NCBI GenBank assembly: GCA_905182835.1
Contig: CAJJDI010000018.1
Location: 1 to 56,212, forward strand
Origin: an uncultured Flavobacteriaceae bacterium
Lineage (GTDB): Bacteria > Bacteroidota > Bacteroidia > Flavobacteriales > Flavobacteriaceae
Length of the DNA: 56,212 nucleotides
Reading direction: 5' to 3'
Shown here: positions 35,691 to 44,875 of the stretch, in pieces
Layout: the number at the start of each line of letters is the position of its first letter
Numbering within the stretch: the first letter of the stretch is position 1
The notes under the pieces: model-generated
Seen by the model: the letters and a program-made list of their open reading frames with translations, nothing else
What the model was told of the DNA's origin: nothing
Databases searched by the model: none
Translations under genes and position numbers: made by a program

Positions 35691-36410
35691 ATGAAAGTTA
35701 TTGCTCTTATACCCGCTAGATTATCTTCCTCTAGGTTTGATAGAAAGTTAATGATGGATTTATGTGGTAAAACTGTAATTTCAAGAACTTACGAAGCAGT
35801 AGTAAATACCAAATTATTTCACTCTGTTTATGTAGTTACTGAAGATGATGAAATATATCAAGAAATAGTTAATTCAGGTGGGAATTCTATCCTTAGTAAG
35901 CATATTCATGAATCAGGTAGTGATAGGATTGCAGAAGCTTGTGAATCATTAAATGCCGATGCCTTTGTGAATATTCAAGGAGACGAACCATTTATCGACT
36001 CTAGTAGCTTAAGTAAACTTGTTAATGAGCTAGCTAATTCAGATTATGTTTCTTTAATGATAAAGATTAATGAGAGGAGTGAGTTAGAGAATCCGAATAA
36101 CGTTAAAGTAATAGTTGATAAGGATAACCAAGCATTATATTTCTCAAGAAGTGTTATTCCTTTTTCTAGAGACTCTAAGTCTACACTTACAAATTATTAT
36201 AAGCATGTAGGAGTTTATGGATTTAAAAAACAAGCATTAATTGATTTTTCTAAATCTGCACCATCTAAATTAGAAATGATTGAGAAAATTGAGGCAATTA
36301 GAATTGTTGAAAATGGTAATAAAATTAAAATGATTGAAACTAATTTTCAAGGTGTGGGTATTGATACTAAAGAGGATTTAGAATTAGCTATTTCAATCTG
36401 GTCAAAATAA
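35691..36410 (+). CDS. kdsB: 3-deoxy-manno-octulosonate cytidylyltransferase
   Basis: 239 residues. N-terminal nucleotide-binding motif ALIPARLSSSRFDRKLM, the metal region NIQGDEPFI, and the C-terminal EKIEAIRIVENG and GVGIDTKEDL fit KdsB. It activates KDO as CMP-KDO for the lipopolysaccharide inner core, which supports an outer-membrane-bearing organism. An acyltransferase gene follows 13 nt downstream. No other KDO genes are in the window. Confidence 0.94.
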   Translation: MKVIALIPARLSSSRFDRKLMMDLCGKTVISRTYEAVVNTKLFHSVYVVTEDDEIYQEIVNSGGNSILSKHIHESGSDRIAEACESLNADAFVNIQGDEPFIDSSSLSKLVNELANSDYVSLMIKINERSELENPNNVKVIVDKDNQALYFSRSVIPFSRDSKSTLTNYYKHVGVYGFKKQALIDFSKSAPSKLEMIEKIEAIRIVENGNKIKMIETNFQGVGIDTKEDLELAISIWSK

Positions 36411-36422
36411 ATAAATAAATAA

Positions 36423-36977
36423 ATGAAATTTTTATCAAAGTTAATTTACTTTAAAATACTAAATTGGAAAGTAAAAGGAAATATTAGTTTCTCAACAGAA
36501 AAGATAAAAAAATGTATTATAATCCCTGTTCCACATACAAGTTGGCATGACTTTTATATCGGTATATTACTTAGATCGGTAAGTTCTGTAAATACTAGAT
36601 TTTTAGGAAAAAAAGAATTATTTATTTTTCCCTTTTCAATCTTGTTAAAATGGTTGAATTTTTTTCCTGTAGATAGATTTAAAAAAGGGAATAAAGTTGA
36701 TGAGATAGTATCTATATTTGATAAGCATTCAGAATTTAGAATAGGATTAGCTCCAGAAGGAACTAGAGCTAAAGTGGATAAATTAAGAACTGGTTTTTAT
36801 CATATTGCAAAAAAAGCAAATATTCCAATAATTATGGTGACTTTAGATTACAAAAACAAAACAAATACTATCTCAGAACCATTTTATCCAACAAATGATA
36901 TTGCTCAGGATTTTAAGTTTATAGAAAACTTTTTTAAAGGAATAGAAGGTAAGATTAAAGATCGTAGCTTTAATTAA
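36423..36977 (+). CDS. lysophospholipid acyltransferase family protein (PlsC-like)
   Basis: 184 residues, short for PlsC. Motif I is HTSWHDFY (HxxxxD; His near residue 39), motif II region FLGKKELF, and motif III APEGTR near 118-123. The WHDF variant is typical of the small acyltransferases of the 1-acylglycerol-3-phosphate acyltransferase type. It would acylate a lysophospholipid or related lipid at the inner membrane; the substrate is not evident. It follows kdsB by 13 nt, suggesting envelope lipid work. The 3' end overlaps the convergent glycosylase gene by 8 nt. Confidence 0.82.
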   Translation: MKFLSKLIYFKILNWKVKGNISFSTEKIKKCIIIPVPHTSWHDFYIGILLRSVSSVNTRFLGKKELFIFPFSILLKWLNFFPVDRFKKGNKVDEIVSIFDKHSEFRIGLAPEGTRAKVDKLRTGFYHIAKKANIPIIMVTLDYKNKTNTISEPFYPTNDIAQDFKFIENFFKGIEGKIKDRSFN

Positions 36978-37569
36978 AGAACAATTTATCTTCAATTGAT
37001 TTCCATAAAAGTAACGAAGCAGTACTATTATACGGAGACCAACTTTTAATTAAGTCTTCTAGTTTTTTGTTATCCAAATCATTCATTTTATAATTTTTTT
37101 TAACGCTATTTATTAGAGCTATATCCCCTTTAGAAAAAATATCAGGTTTCCCTAATTCAAACATTAAAAACATTTCGGTAGTCCATTTCCCAATACCTTT
37201 TATAGATATCAATTCTTTTTTCATTTTTTCTGCATCTAAATCAATGAACCTTTTTTCGTTTTCTATGAAGTAAGAAAATACATTTTTAATATATTCTACT
37301 TTTCTAAATGAAATTCCAATAGATTGTATTTTATCATTATCGAGATTCAAAATCTCTACATAAGATAAATTTTGAATAACTACCGCAAACCTTTTCTTTA
37401 TAGTTATAGCTGCCTTAAAGCTAATTTGTTGATCTATAATAAAGTTTGATAATGATAACGCGTAGTTTTTGGACCTATAGGAATCTAGACTAATTTTGTC
37501 ATGATATTTTTCAATAAGAAAATTCATGACTGGATCTTTTTTTAAATGTTTAAATGCTTTAGTATACAT
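36970..37569 (-). CDS. HhH-GPD DNA glycosylase (AlkA/3-methyladenine type)
   Basis: 199 residues. An early segment around FIIDQQISFKAA matches the AlkA-family IVxQQIS motif. The helix-hairpin-helix GIGKWTTEMFLMF is followed by LGKPDIFSKGDIAL, whose Asp in GDIAL is the expected catalytic residue. It lacks the N-terminal TBP-like domain of E. coli AlkA and corresponds to the compact bacterial versions. It excises alkylated bases as the first step of base excision repair. It lies 3 nt after the YebC gene on the same strand. Confidence 0.87.
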   Translation of the reverse strand: MYTKAFKHLKKDPVMNFLIEKYHDKISLDSYRSKNYALSLSNFIIDQQISFKAAITIKKRFAVVIQNLSYVEILNLDNDKIQSIGISFRKVEYIKNVFSYFIENEKRFIDLDAEKMKKELISIKGIGKWTTEMFLMFELGKPDIFSKGDIALINSVKKNYKMNDLDNKKLEDLIKSWSPYNSTASLLLWKSIEDKLFFN

Positions 37570-37572
37570 ATT

Positions 37573-38283
37573 TTAGATCATAGTGTGATAAACATTTTGA
37601 ACATCATCATCATTCTCTATTTTCTCTAGGAGCTTTTCTATGTCATTAATTTCATTTTCTTTTTTCAACTCTTTAGTTACGTTAGGAATTCTGTCAAATC
37701 CAGAAGAATTTATAGTTATATCTCTTTTTTCAAGTTCCGATTGAATCACACCAAAACATTCAAATGGAGCGTAAATTAATATTTCATCTTCCTCAATAAA
37801 GACTTCTTCAACTCCAAAATCAATGAATTCTAATTCAATTTCTTCTGGGTCTAAGTCATTTGTGTCGATTTTAAAGTTACACGTATGTTCAAACATAAAA
37901 ACTACAGAGCCAGAAGTACCAAGATTACCATCACACTTGCTAAAATAGCTTCTTACGTTAGCTACAGTCCTAGTATTGTTGTCAGTAGCGGTTTCAACTA
38001 AAATTGCTATACCATGTGGTCCGTAACCTTCAAAAAGAACTTCTTTATAATCTCCTTGATTTTTATCGCTAGCTCTTTTTATTGCTCTTTCTATATTGTC
38101 TTTCGGCATATTTACCGATTTAGCATTTTGAATAACAGCCCTTAATCTAGAGTTTGAATTTGGGTCAGGACCACCTTCTTTTACAGTCATAACAATATCT
38201 TTGCCAATCCTAGTAAAAGCTTTGCTCATTGCAGACCACCTTTTCATTTTTCTTGCTTTTCTGAATTCAAACGCTCTTCCCAT
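37573..38283 (-). CDS. YebC/PmpR family protein (predicted transcription or translation factor)
   Basis: 236 residues with the three-domain YebC pattern. N-terminal MGRAFEFRKARKMKRWSAMSK (this lineage replaces the usual AGHSKW start), then TRIGKDIVMTVKEGGPDPNSN, and NMPKDNIERAIKRA. YebC-type proteins were first described as DNA-binding regulators, and recent work on the family links them to translation through difficult stretches such as proline runs; which applies here is unknown. It is first of a minus-strand pair with the glycosylase gene. Confidence 0.92.
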   Translation of the reverse strand: MGRAFEFRKARKMKRWSAMSKAFTRIGKDIVMTVKEGGPDPNSNSRLRAVIQNAKSVNMPKDNIERAIKRASDKNQGDYKEVLFEGYGPHGIAILVETATDNNTRTVANVRSYFSKCDGNLGTSGSVVFMFEHTCNFKIDTNDLDPEEIELEFIDFGVEEVFIEEDEILIYAPFECFGVIQSELEKRDITINSSGFDRIPNVTKELKKENEINDIEKLLEKIENDDDVQNVYHTMI

Positions 38284-38322
38284 AATTTTTTAATTTATAA
38301 CCATTGCAAAATACAAAAAACT

Positions 38323-39147
38323 TTATTTTAATTTAATTGAATTAATAATGGAATCAACATTAAAGTTTAAATATTTTGGTAGTTTTTTATTTTTATTGAA
38401 TAATGCGATATATCTGTTATCATTAGTAGTGTAAACATATTTCAATTTATAATAATTAATTTTCAGACTCTTTATAATATCTTTAACCAAATCAACATGG
38501 TGTATTAAATCTTTACTACCTAAATGAATTACTCCTGATATTTTCTTGTTAATGATATGATGTATACATAATGCAATTTTTTTTTCATTAATAATGTTAA
38601 CTATAAGATTTGGAAACACCTCTATTGGAAGGTCTAGACTAATCTCATTTTTAATCTCTTTTATTCTTGGGGAATTTATTCCAACAACCAGTGGTATTCT
38701 TATGATACTATATTCATCTTCTTTTAACCTTAACAGTTTGTTTTCTATTTTTATTTTAAAGTACCCGAAATTACTTTTTGAAAATGTCTTATCAAATTCG
38801 TAATTAGGATAATTTTTATAGCCATCAAATACACTTGAAGAAGATAGAAATATGATTTTACAATCATTTTTTTTAATATAATTTAGTAAATGATCATGAG
38901 TATTTATTTGCGAATTGTAGTCACCTCTTAAGGCAGATATAATTATCGATGGAGTAACTTTGTTAAGTATATTATTTATTAGCTTAGGGGTATTTGAATT
39001 TAGATCAAAATAAAAAAAATGTTTATTTAGCTCATGTTTCCTGTTTTTATAGTAGGTGGCATAAGTATCAAAATACGGGTTTAATTCTTTGTATATACTA
39101 TTTCCAATATATCCAGATCCACCAAGTATTAATATTTTGTGTTTAAT
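38323..39147 (-). CDS. sugar nucleotide-binding SDR (RmlD-like) with a non-standard start
   Basis: One uninterrupted frame runs from directly behind the gcvT stop to 38323 (274 residues from ATT). The N-terminal IKHKILILGGSGYIG is a complete Rossmann strand plus GGSGYIG dinucleotide motif, followed by ISALRGDY, IIFLSSSSVFDGY and RIPLVVG, as in RmlD-like dTDP-dehydrorhamnose reductases and flavobacterial sugar nucleotide-binding proteins. No ATG, GTG or TTG precedes or lies within the Rossmann fold; the first is GTG at 38619. The codon where relatives usually have Met is ATT at 39147-39145, 4 codons before the first strand. The YxxxK motif is ambiguous: FGYFK has Phe for Tyr, while YFKIK shifted by two would fit. 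It lies between gcvT and the YebC gene. Confidence 0.75.
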   Translation of the reverse strand: MKHKILILGGSGYIGNSIYKELNPYFDTYATYYKNRKHELNKHFFYFDLNSNTPKLINNILNKVTPSIIISALRGDYNSQINTHDHLLNYIKKNDCKIIFLSSSSVFDGYKNYPNYEFDKTFSKSNFGYFKIKIENKLLRLKEDEYSIIRIPLVVGINSPRIKEIKNEISLDLPIEVFPNLIVNIINEKKIALCIHHIINKKISGVIHLGSKDLIHHVDLVKDIIKSLKINYYKLKYVYTTNDNRYIALFNKNKKLPKYLNFNVDSIINSIKLK

Positions 39148-39150
39148 TTG

Positions 39151-40230
39151 TTAGGCTTTAAATGGAAGTTTGACAATTTTAGATTTAATTAATTTATCTC
39201 TAATTTTAATAAAAACAAAGCTATTGAGTTTATTGTGATCTGTATTAATATATCCTAAGCCGATTCCTTTACTGAAGCTTGGAGACATAGTGCCAGATGT
39301 TACAATACCTATAAGGTTTTCTGAATCTGAAAAAATCTCATAATTTTTTCTTGGAATACCTCTTTCGATAGTTTCAAATGCAGCTAATTTTCTTTTAGGA
39401 CCATTTTCTTTTTCATTTTTAAGATATTCAGAGTTTGTAAACTTTTTGTTAAATTTCGTTATCCAGCCTAGTCCAGCTTCAATTGGAGAGGTGCTTTCAT
39501 TTAAATCATTTCCATATAAACAATATCCCATCTCTAACCTTAATGTGTCTCTTGCTGCTAATCCAATAGGTTTAATATTAAAGTTTTCTCCAGCTTTAAA
39601 TACTTTATTCCAAATATCTATAACTTGATTATTTTTACAATATATTTCAAAACCACCACTGCCGGTATATCCAGTTGCAGATATAATAATGTTTTTACAT
39701 CCTGCAAAATCACTTACTTTAAAGTGATAAAAAGGAATTGTATTTAAATCAATGCTAGTAAGGCTTTGCATAGCGTCAATAGCATTTGGTCCTTGTATAG
39801 CTAGTAAAGAATAGCTAGAAGATTCGTTTATAATTGTAACTCCGTATTTGTTTTTAGAGTTTATCCAATTCCAATCCTTTTCTATATTACTAGCATTCAC
39901 AACTAGCATGTATTTGTTTATATTAAACTTATAAACTATTAAGTCATCTACTATACCGTTTACTTCATTTGGCAAGCATGTGTATTGTGCTTGTCCGTCA
40001 ATTAGCTTTGATAAATCATTACTAAGAATTGATTGTAAAAAAGCTAAAGAGTTTTCTCCAGAAACGTAAAACTCACCCATATGAGAAACATCAAAAACGC
40101 CAATTGATTTTCTTACTGCAAGATGTTCAGCTTTAACACCAGCGTATTGTACTGGCATATTATATCCGGCAAATTCTACCATTTTAGCACCTAGGTTTAC
40201 ATGAATGTCATTGAGTTCTATATATTTCAT
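39151..40230 (-). CDS. gcvT: glycine cleavage system aminomethyltransferase (T protein)
   Basis: 359 residues. N-terminal [15 protein letters not shown], then [15 protein letters not shown], the folate-site Asp in [16 protein letters not shown], and [12 protein letters not shown] with LGWITKF are conserved in GcvT. It passes the methylene group from H protein to tetrahydrofolate. Other gcv genes are not in the window, though the shared E3 (lpdA) is. The TAA stop is in frame with, and followed after one codon by, the presumed ATT start of the SDR gene. Confidence 0.95.
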   Translation of the reverse strand: MKYIELNDIHVNLGAKMVEFAGYNMPVQYAGVKAEHLAVRKSIGVFDVSHMGEFYVSGENSLAFLQSILSNDLSKLIDGQAQYTCLPNEVNGIVDDLIVYKFNINKYMLVVNASNIEKDWNWINSKNKYGVTIINESSSYSLLAIQGPNAIDAMQSLTSIDLNTIPFYHFKVSDFAGCKNIIISATGYTGSGGFEIYCKNNQVIDIWNKVFKAGENFNIKPIGLAARDTLRLEMGYCLYGNDLNESTSPIEAGLGWITKFNKKFTNSEYLKNEKENGPKRKLAAFETIERGIPRKNYEIFSDSENLIGIVTSGTMSPSFSKGIGLGYINTDHNKLNSFVFIKIRDKLIKSKIVKLPFKA

Positions 40231-40299
40231 ATATTATTTTTATATTAATGTAAAATTAATAATTTATATATTATTTAAAACATTTTAAAAACTTCATTT

Positions 40300-41940
40300 A
40301 TGCGTTATTTCTTAACAATACTTTTTTGTGTTTCTGCTAGCTGTTTTTCCTTTTCTCAAGGATTAATGGACTTAAAGAATAATACAACTAGACAAGACAC
40401 ACTTAGAGGATCTATTACACTAGAACGGTCTTGGTGGGATTTGAATTACTATCATTTAGACATCTCTGTAAAGCCAGAAAAAAAATATATTGAAGGATCT
40501 AATTTAGTGTATTATACAGTTTTAAATTCTAATAATGTTCTGCAGATTGATCTTCAAGAACCTCTTCAATTACTAAAGGCAAAACAAGATGGTGAAGAAT
40601 TAGAAATTCAAAAAGATGGAAATGCTTACTTTATCACTCTTAAAAAAAATCAAATAGTAGGTTCCTTAGAAAAAATAAAATTGTTTTATAAGGGTAATCC
40701 AAGGGAGGCAGTTAATGCTCCTTGGGATGGTGGTATATCATGGGAGAAAGATGATAACGGAAATCATTTTATTGCATCCTCTTGTCAAGGATTAGGAGCA
40801 AGTGTGTGGTGGCCAAATAAAGACCATATGTATGACGAAGTTGACAGTATGAAAATCAGTGTTAATATTCCAAAAGGATTAACTAATGTTTCGAACGGCA
40901 GGTTAATCGAAATTGAAGAGAAAAAAAATTCAAACACATTTCATTGGTTTGTTAATAATCCTATTAATAATTATGGTGTTAATATTAATATTGGAGATTA
41001 TGTAAGGTTTTCTGAAGTTTATAAAGGCGAAAATGGGAACCTTGATTTAGATTATTTTGTTCTTAGCTATAATTTAGCTAAAGCAAAAGAACATTTTAAA
41101 GAAGTTCCAAAAATGCTAGAAGCATTTGAACACTGGTTTGGCCCTTATCCCTTTTATGAAGACGGGTATAAGTTAGTGCAAACTCCTTATTTAGGTATGG
41201 AACACCAAAGCTCTATAACTTATGGTAATAAGTTTATGAAAGGATATTTAGGAAGAGATCTTTCCAGGACAGGGTGGGGGTTGAAATTTGATTATATAAT
41301 CATCCATGAATCTGGTCATGAGTGGTTTGCAAACAATATTACCTATAAGGATATTGCAGATATGTGGATTCATGAAGGCTTCACTACTTACTCGGAAAAC
41401 TTATACTTAGATTATTACTATGGTAAAGAAGCTTCTTCTGAATATGTCATTGGAACAAGAAGAGGTATTAGAAATATTAAAACAATAATAGGAGATTATA
41501 ATGTTAATAGAGAAGGGTCAGGGGATATGTACTCAAAAGGTGCTAATTTACTGCATACAATTCGTGCAATATGTGGAGATGATGAAAAATGGAGAAAAGT
41601 CTTACGTGGATTAAATAAAGAATTTTACCATAAAACTGTAACAACAAACGAAATAGAAGATTATATATCTAAATCTATAAATATAAATTTATCCAAAGTT
41701 TTTGATCAATATTTAAGAGATATTAAGGTGCCTTTATTTGAGTATTACTTTAATAATCATTCGCTTTATTATAAATGGAGTAATGTAATTACAGGTTTTA
41801 ATATGCCAATTGAAATAAATGTAGGAGATATTTCAATTAAGTTATACCCTGACACTGAATGGAAAAGCATTAAAACAAAAGTGAACAATATAGAATTAAG
41901 TAAGAACTATTATATTGAATCTAAAGAAAGATTAAACTAA
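40300..41940 (+). CDS. M1 family metallopeptidase (aminopeptidase N-like), secreted
   Basis: 546 residues. Signal peptide at about 1-20 (ends SFSQ). N-terminal saddle domain, then the gluzincin motif H336-E337-S-G-H340 with the third ligand E359 eighteen residues after H340 (HExxH-x18-E). GMEHQ near 303 corresponds to the family GxMEN motif, with the usual Asn replaced by His, which may alter the N-terminus binding. It is shorter than full-length M1 enzymes and ends after the thermolysin-like domain plus a short tail, without a type IX sorting domain. Predicted periplasmic or surface aminopeptidase. The stop shares 4 nt with the convergent TlpA-like gene. Confidence 0.87.
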   Translation: MRYFLTILFCVSASCFSFSQGLMDLKNNTTRQDTLRGSITLERSWWDLNYYHLDISVKPEKKYIEGSNLVYYTVLNSNNVLQIDLQEPLQLLKAKQDGEELEIQKDGNAYFITLKKNQIVGSLEKIKLFYKGNPREAVNAPWDGGISWEKDDNGNHFIASSCQGLGASVWWPNKDHMYDEVDSMKISVNIPKGLTNVSNGRLIEIEEKKNSNTFHWFVNNPINNYGVNINIGDYVRFSEVYKGENGNLDLDYFVLSYNLAKAKEHFKEVPKMLEAFEHWFGPYPFYEDGYKLVQTPYLGMEHQSSITYGNKFMKGYLGRDLSRTGWGLKFDYIIIHESGHEWFANNITYKDIADMWIHEGFTTYSENLYLDYYYGKEASSEYVIGTRRGIRNIKTIIGDYNVNREGSGDMYSKGANLLHTIRAICGDDEKWRKVLRGLNKEFYHKTVTTNEIEDYISKSININLSKVFDQYLRDIKVPLFEYYFNNHSLYYKWSNVITGFNMPIEINVGDISIKLYPDTEWKSIKTKVNNIELSKNYYIESKERLN

Positions 41941-43310
41941 AGATCTAAGCTATTAAATAGCTCTACTAGTGCTGGATCAGAAGGTCTTGGGGCGTTACCA
42001 CTAACTATGTTTCCATCAGGGTCTATAAGTAAGAACCTAGGAATTGAATCAATTCCGTAGGCTATTATAAATTTAGATTTCCAAGCATTATCAGCAAATA
42101 GTTGTATCCCTGTTAACTCTTTCTCAACTATCATTTTCCTCCAAGCTTCATAGTTATATTTAGGTCGTTTTCTTTCATCAATTGATAAACTTAAAAAATA
42201 GATATTTTTATCATGGTATTGCTTTTCAATTTTTTGAAGACTAGGTATTTCTCTTATACAAGGTCCACACCATGTTGCCCAAACATCGATATATACATAT
42301 TTCCCTTTTAGATCTGATAGAGAAGTGTTTACTCCATTAAAATTCTCATAATCTATAAACTCAGGAGATTTCATACCTTTTTCTAATTTACTTAAGACGT
42401 TGAACTTGTCTGTAAGCTTGGATACTATAGTACTGTCGTTACTTAGCTGTATGAGGATATCATAAAGATCTTTATTTTTTTTGTTTCCAGCAGATAACAT
42501 GTAAGTACCTTGATTAACTAAATCATTTTTTATTGTAGTAGACTTATTGGCAATTAATTCATTAAAATCTTCTTTGATATTACTAGAGGTTTCTAAAATA
42601 TTCTGATAGTGACTAATTACAAGTTGTTTGTATGTCGGAAACATTTGATAATCCTCTTCATTATTATAGTTTATTTCATTCAAGGGAAGCATAAAAGTAT
42701 CACTAACAACAGGTGTCTTTTTAGCATAAAATTCATGGTACAAAGGATATCTTTGAAGGTATTGTAAATAGCTATACTCAAGACTTTTTAATTCTAATGT
42801 TCTGAAATGAGGCTCAATGTTTGAGTATTTATTTGTAAACTCATAATCAGATTTTTTTATTTCATTAATCTTAGCTATAAACTCAATTTCATCAAGCTTA
42901 AATACAGAGATGATATCTATAGGATTCTGTTCTTTATGTAGGTATTTATCTTTTAAAAAATTATTATTCTCGCTTCCTTTACCTTCAAATTTAATAGACT
43001 CATCAAATTGCTCTGTATCTAAATTAATGGATAGGACGTAACCTGGCTCTAAATATATCTGAGTTCTCTCTCTTCCCTGAGCTAAATTATAGTATGAGCT
43101 AGATATGTTAAGAGTATCTCTAAAAGTGCCATCTTCATTGATTTTAACTTCAATGGATATGTCTTGCGCAGATATTTCTATAGTATTTCCTATAGGGTTT
43201 GTTATTTCCCCAGAGATAATTGTAACCTCATGTTCATTAAAGTCACATGAAATAAATGTCATACCTAAAATCAGAATTACTAAATTTACTATAAAATTAC
43301 CTTTGCTCAT
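41937..43310 (-). CDS. TlpA-like thioredoxin-fold lipoprotein with DUF4369-like N-terminus
   Basis: 457 residues. Lipoprotein signal with lipobox FISC (Cys near residue 22). A beta-rich DUF4369-like region (about 28-125) and a helical middle precede a thioredoxin/AhpC-TSA domain (about 310-457) with the active site WATWCGPC and the cis-Pro region IDSIPRFLLIDPDG. Such proteins act as periplasmic thiol-disulfide reductases in Bacteroidota, possibly for cytochrome or envelope protein maturation; the partner is not known. It is divergent from hutH. Confidence 0.88.
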   Translation of the reverse strand: MSKGNFIVNLVILILGMTFISCDFNEHEVTIISGEITNPIGNTIEISAQDISIEVKINEDGTFRDTLNISSSYYNLAQGRERTQIYLEPGYVLSINLDTEQFDESIKFEGKGSENNNFLKDKYLHKEQNPIDIISVFKLDEIEFIAKINEIKKSDYEFTNKYSNIEPHFRTLELKSLEYSYLQYLQRYPLYHEFYAKKTPVVSDTFMLPLNEINYNNEEDYQMFPTYKQLVISHYQNILETSSNIKEDFNELIANKSTTIKNDLVNQGTYMLSAGNKKNKDLYDILIQLSNDSTIVSKLTDKFNVLSKLEKGMKSPEFIDYENFNGVNTSLSDLKGKYVYIDVWATWCGPCIREIPSLQKIEKQYHDKNIYFLSLSIDERKRPKYNYEAWRKMIVEKELTGIQLFADNAWKSKFIIAYGIDSIPRFLLIDPDGNIVSGNAPRPSDPALVELFNSLDL

Positions 43311-43366
43311 AATTATTTTATTTAAATTGTCAAGGTAAATGTAACTAATTAATAGATATAAGTGAC

Positions 43367-44875
43367 ATGAAGGAATTCATAATAGATAATACATTACTTG
43401 ATATAGATACAATATATTATATTGTTGAAGAAGGGGTATTATTAAAATTATCAGAGGAATCTATAAATAATGTAGTAGAATGTAGAAGTTACTTAGATAA
43501 CAAAATAATTCAAAGTGAATATCCTTTATATGGCATTAATACTGGTTTTGGTTCGTTATATAATGTTAGTATAGAAGATAAGGATTTAAGTAAATTACAG
43601 CATAACTTAATACTTTCTCATTCATGTGGAGTAGGAGAAAAAACTCCTTTAGCAATTGTTAAAATTATACTCTTATTAAAAATAATCACTTTAAGTAAAG
43701 GTCATAGTGGTGTTCATTTAGATACTTTAAATCGATTGATTTTTTTCTATAATAACGATATACTACCAGTTATTTTTAAACATGGTTCATTGGGAGCTTC
43801 AGGTGATTTATCTCCTTTAGCTCATTTAAGTTTGCCTTTAATTGGAGAAGGACAGGTTTATTTTAAAGGTGAAATAAAGAACGCGAAAGACATTCTTAAC
43901 TTATTTAATCTATCTTCTTTAGAGCTTAAGTCTAAAGAAGGGTTAGCTCTATTAAACGGGACTCAGTTTATGTCGGGTTATGGTTTGTTTCTGTTATTTA
44001 AATCGTACAAATTATCTTATATGTCTGATTTAATTTCATCTATTTCTTTAGAAGCTTTTGATTGTAGGGTTGAGCCTTTTGACCCATTGATCCAAAAAGT
44101 GAGACCTCATAAAGGTCAGTCTATAATTTCTGAAAGAATTAATAAATTTAGAAATAATAGTGAAATCTCTACTATAAAAAAAGCTCATACCCAAGACCCC
44201 TACTCTTTTAGATGCATACCGCAGGTGCATGGAGCTACTTTAGATACTATTTTATATGTAACAAGTGTCCTTTTAAATGAAGTGAACTCTGTTAATGATA
44301 ATCCTATAATTTTTTATAAGGAGGATAAAATAATTTCTGGAGGAAATTTCCATGGTCAACCCTTGGCATATGTTTTAGATTTTTTAAAAATAGCCATTTC
44401 GGAATTGGGTAACATTTCTGAAAGAAGGACTTATAACTTAATCTCGGGGCAAAGAGACTTACCTTCATTCTTAGTGAATAGCCCTGGGTTAAACTCTGGG
44501 TTTATGATTCCACAGTATACAGCTGCTAGTCTAGTTAGTTTAAATAAACAACTGTCTTCACCATCTAGTGTAGACTCCATCGTTTCTTCTAACGGTCAAG
44601 AAGATCATGTAAGTATGGGTGCTAATTCCGCTATATTACTATATGATATTGCTTTAAATGTAAATAGAATACTTTCAATTGAACTTTTCACAGCAACTCA
44701 AGCACTAGATTTCAAAAAACCTTTAAAGACCTCTGCAGAATTACAAAGTTTCGTAGATAGATATAGGTCATGCGTAAACTTTGTAACAGAAGACAAAATA
44801 ATGTCCTCCGAAATAAATACAACTTCAGAATTTATAGATAATTATAAAATTGAAGATAATTTATTTACTTTTTAG
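43367..44875 (+). CDS. hutH: histidine ammonia-lyase
   Basis: 502 residues. The MIO cofactor triad Ala-Ser-Gly is at 144-146 in GSLGASGDLSPLAHL; NTGFGSL near 58-64 supplies the catalytic Tyr loop, and LILSHSCGVG near 81-90 has the Ser-His pair of histidine lyases. Late motifs NDNPI and GQEDHVSMG are present. It deaminates histidine to urocanate. hutU, hutI and hutG are not adjacent, so a phenylalanine or tyrosine lyase role cannot be excluded, though the Ser-His pair favours histidine. The end overlaps clpC by 11 nt. Confidence 0.85.
   Translation: MKEFIIDNTLLDIDTIYYIVEEGVLLKLSEESINNVVECRSYLDNKIIQSEYPLYGINTGFGSLYNVSIEDKDLSKLQHNLILSHSCGVGEKTPLAIVKIILLLKIITLSKGHSGVHLDTLNRLIFFYNNDILPVIFKHGSLGASGDLSPLAHLSLPLIGEGQVYFKGEIKNAKDILNLFNLSSLELKSKEGLALLNGTQFMSGYGLFLLFKSYKLSYMSDLISSISLEAFDCRVEPFDPLIQKVRPHKGQSIISERINKFRNNSEISTIKKAHTQDPYSFRCIPQVHGATLDTILYVTSVLLNEVNSVNDNPIIFYKEDKIISGGNFHGQPLAYVLDFLKIAISELGNISERRTYNLISGQRDLPSFLVNSPGLNSGFMIPQYTAASLVSLNKQLSSPSSVDSIVSSNGQEDHVSMGANSAILLYDIALNVNRILSIELFTATQALDFKKPLKTSAELQSFVDRYRSCVNFVTEDKIMSSEINTTSEFIDNYKIEDNLFTF

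Noticed and set aside
38323-38619. A separate 98-residue gene or a pseudogene fragment starting at GTG 38619
   Set aside because: The same frame stays open without interruption to 39150 and encodes a complete Rossmann domain, so this is the C-terminal third of one larger gene.
43367-44875. Aromatic ammonia-lyase of a flexirubin pigment cluster
   Set aside because: No polyketide-like synthase, acyl carrier protein or other pigment genes flank it, and the Ser-His pair favours histidine as substrate.
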